The notes beneath the pieces are model-generated. The model saw only the letters and a list, made by a program, of their open reading frames with translations, was not told the origin of the DNA and ran no database searches. The position numbers and the translations under genes are program-made. Of a DNA stretch of 6,768 nt, positions 5,096 to 6,768 are shown in pieces (the first letter of the stretch is position 1; each line of letters begins with the position of its first letter). The DNA is from Acidobacteriota bacterium (GTDB lineage: Bacteria; Actinomycetota; Acidimicrobiia; Acidimicrobiales; SHLQ01): positions 1-6,768 of the forward strand of contig JADFOM010000141.1 of the NCBI GenBank assembly GCA_022562835.1, in the 5' to 3' direction.

Positions 5096-6628
5096 ATGGC
5101 CACAACAACCGGACCAAGCAATCCCTTCCTCGCCGACAGCCGATACGCCATAGGGCACGGTCGCTGCGACCAACAGGACAATAGCGACCTGGCCGGTCCG
5201 ACCGAGCCCACCGACGAACTCCAGTACCAATGGCTCGGACCAGCCCATTTTGGCAGCCTGATCTCGGGGCCCTACCCCGACGGCAAGCGGGTGATCTGGA
5301 GCAACGGCGGCCAGAACATCCACAAACTCGACTACGAAACCCTAAACATTCTGGCCAGCTTCGACATCGTCGACGAATTGGTCAGTACCGACGAAATGCG
5401 AGCGGCGGTGACCGGGCTCGATCAGCTCGAGGGTGACGAAGCGATGGCTCATGCAATGAACCTCGCTCTTAGCTACATGACGGGCCTGGAGGGTGTTTAT
5501 GCCCTGCTCGACCATGACCACACCCTGTTCTTGGGGCGCAGCGACCACATCATCGCTTATGGCGACCAAGACCCCACAGACCGTCACTGCGACATCGTCG
5601 AGAAGGCGCGCTGGAACAAGCCGTCGGAAATCACTGGACGGTTCGTCGGTTGCAACATCACGTTCGACGGCAAGCTCGTCATCAGCACAGATCACGGCTG
5701 GATCATTTGTCTAGAGCGCGACTTCTCGAGCTACGAGGCAATCCAGCTGCCAGGCGGGGCCGAACACGCAGCCGCGCACTGCTTCACGAAGGAAGCCGAG
5801 ATGGGCCACACCGGTTACGGGTGGGTTCGTACAAGCATGTGTGTGGGCGATGACGGTGGCATCTACACCTCCTCGGTCGACACGCATCACAAGGTCATCT
5901 GGACCGGCGAACGGCTGTCGCTCGATCCTGCTGACGGCGCCTGGTCGGCGCCCTACCACAACGGCACCGGCAACGGCTCGGGGACAACACCATCGCTCAT
6001 GGGGTTCGGTCCAGACGAGGACCACTTCGTCGTGTTCGGCGACGGCGACGAAATCGTGGGCATCACATTCATGTGGCGAGACGAGATTCCAGACGACTGG
6101 ACACAATTGCCTGGGGCTCCGTCTAGGCGTGTCGCTGGGATCGGTACCGCCAACATGGACCGACCCGAACTCACACAGGTCCTCACCGAGCAGTCGATCA
6201 CCGTCTCTGGATACGGGGCGATGACGGTGAACAACGAACCGGCGTCGATTCCCGACTCCCTTCCCGGGGGTCGCGGAGCTCGACTCCTAGCTTTCTACCT
6301 GGGCCATAAACCCGAGTTCACGCCTTACGGGTTACACAAATACGAGTGGGACCCGGTCGCGCGCCGGGTTGAACAGGCGTGGGTCAACAACGATGTGTCG
6401 TCGCCGAATTCGGTCCCGTTTGTTTCCAACGCTGCGGACCTCGTCTACACCTGTGGAGTCCGGGGCGGCCAATGGTCGATCGAGGCGGTTGACTGGTCGA
6501 CCGGCGAAGAGAGGTTTCACGTAGTTTTGGGTGGTTCACAGTTCAACACTCTCGGCGCGGGCGTGACGCTCGACGACGACGGCCGATTGCTCTTTGGCAC
6601 GATCTTTGGCAAGGTCCGGATCAGCTGA
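5096..6628 (+). CDS. Conserved-looking protein of unknown function, propeller-like
   Basis: I do not recognise a named family for this 510-residue protein. It has no signal peptide or membrane helix; the N terminus (MATTTGPSNPFLADSRYAIG, then HGRCDQQD) is polar. Several segments show the rhythm of beta-propeller blades, a short strand pair with an Asp/Gly turn repeated about every 50-60 residues. Examples are KRVIWSNGGQNIHKLDYET (64-82), LDHDHTLFLGRSDHIIAYGD (138-157), NITFDGKLVISTDHGWIICL (187-206), VGDDGGIYTSSVDTHHKVIW (250-269), DHFVVFGDGDEIVGITF (309-325), ADLVYTCGVRGGQWSIEAVD (447-466) and VTLDDDGRLLFGTIFGKVRI (490-509). This resembles quinoprotein (PQQ-like) or SMP30-type propellers, but no cofactor ligands can be assigned. 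The ATG at 5096 has no good ribosome-binding site; a TACTGT 7 nt upstream suggests a leaderless transcript. It is divergent from the epoxide-hydrolase cluster. The CDS call is strong, the fold call moderate, and the function unknown. Confidence 0.8.
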   Translation: MATTTGPSNPFLADSRYAIGHGRCDQQDNSDLAGPTEPTDELQYQWLGPAHFGSLISGPYPDGKRVIWSNGGQNIHKLDYETLNILASFDIVDELVSTDEMRAAVTGLDQLEGDEAMAHAMNLALSYMTGLEGVYALLDHDHTLFLGRSDHIIAYGDQDPTDRHCDIVEKARWNKPSEITGRFVGCNITFDGKLVISTDHGWIICLERDFSSYEAIQLPGGAEHAAAHCFTKEAEMGHTGYGWVRTSMCVGDDGGIYTSSVDTHHKVIWTGERLSLDPADGAWSAPYHNGTGNGSGTTPSLMGFGPDEDHFVVFGDGDEIVGITFMWRDEIPDDWTQLPGAPSRRVAGIGTANMDRPELTQVLTEQSITVSGYGAMTVNNEPASIPDSLPGGRGARLLAFYLGHKPEFTPYGLHKYEWDPVARRVEQAWVNNDVSSPNSVPFVSNAADLVYTCGVRGGQWSIEAVDWSTGEERFHVVLGGSQFNTLGAGVTLDDDGRLLFGTIFGKVRIS

Positions 6629-6648
6629 ACCAACCCACGGCTGGACTC

Positions 6649-6663
6649 GGTGAGCGCCTCACC
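6649..6663. terminator. Hairpin, candidate bidirectional terminator
   Basis: GGTGAG (6649-6654) and CTCACC (6658-6663) pair perfectly around CGC, 20 nt after the stop of the 510-residue gene. There is no T-tract on either side, so it would be a U-less terminator of the kind proposed for actinobacteria. It lies between the rightward gene and an apparent leftward gene ending at 6715, where a terminator serving both would be expected. Confidence 0.45.
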
Positions 6664-6714
6664 CCCACATCGCTACCTATCGATCGCCGGGCCACGATGG
6701 GACCGGTCTGAGAC

Positions 6715-6768
6715 CTAGTTCAACGAGGCAGAACCAACCGCATTGAGCACGGCGGCCAGAGCAGCCGG
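6715..6768 (-). CDS. Possible C-terminal end of a minus-strand gene (partial)
   Basis: Read from the right edge on the minus strand, an open frame gives PAALAAVLNAVGSASLN and then TAG (6717-6715). The peptide has the Ala/Val/Leu-rich helical look of a real protein C terminus, and the convergent hairpin at 6649-6663 fits a gene ending here. Seventeen codons are too few to name a family or to exclude chance. The gene would continue beyond position 6768. Confidence 0.4.
   Translation of the reverse strand, partial: PAALAAVLNAVGSASLN

Overview
The window (about 6.8 kb) is GC-rich, with GTG as well as ATG starts and purine-rich ribosome-binding sites. Its gene content is typical of environmental high-GC bacteria: a limonene-epoxide-hydrolase-like protein, a DUF1214 protein, a quinone-oxidoreductase-like MDR enzyme, a YceH/DUF480 protein and a single-chain GrdB-like protein. 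An uncultured actinobacterium, perhaps of the Acidimicrobiia, fits best. This is judged from protein style only; there is no rRNA or marker gene. I see no CRISPR array, tRNA, insertion sequence or phage gene.

The most notable feature is at 224-1399. Two adjacent open frames (ending at the TGA at 698-700 and resuming at once) are in the same reading frame. They join into one 391-residue protein of the glycine/sarcosine/betaine/D-proline reductase selenoprotein B (GrdB) superfamily. The TGA falls exactly where GrdB carries selenocysteine, giving a U-P-L-C (UxxC) redox motif at residues 159-162. A perfect 6-bp hairpin with a 5-nt loop begins 11 nt after the TGA, the place expected of a bacterial SECIS element. 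I therefore annotate one selenoprotein, not two genes or a pseudogene. A conventional gene caller would split or truncate it.

Layout: 1-223, no convincing gene; 224-1399 (+), GrdB-like selenoprotein; 1544-2641 (+), DUF1214 protein, possibly co-transcribed with it. Converging on that pair from the right is a three-gene minus-strand cluster read in the order LEH-like epoxide hydrolase (5024-4533), YceH/DUF480 protein (4462-3713), MDR/quinone-oxidoreductase-like enzyme (3662-2670). The gaps in it are 70 and 50 nt. A 71-bp divergent intergenic region (5025-5095) separates it from a 510-residue plus-strand protein of unknown function (5096-6628) with propeller-like sequence. A perfect hairpin at 6649-6663 follows, then what looks like the last 17 codons of a minus-strand gene that continues beyond the right edge.

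How the genes might work together is inference. The minus-strand cluster pairs an epoxide hydrolase fold with an NAD(P)H-dependent reductase fold, which would suit handling of reactive epoxides and enones or quinones. The selenoprotein is probably a thiol/selenol redox enzyme, but its substrate cannot be read from the sequence. The Sec-insertion machinery (selA, selB, selC, selD) is not in the window and must be elsewhere in the genome if the recoding call is right.
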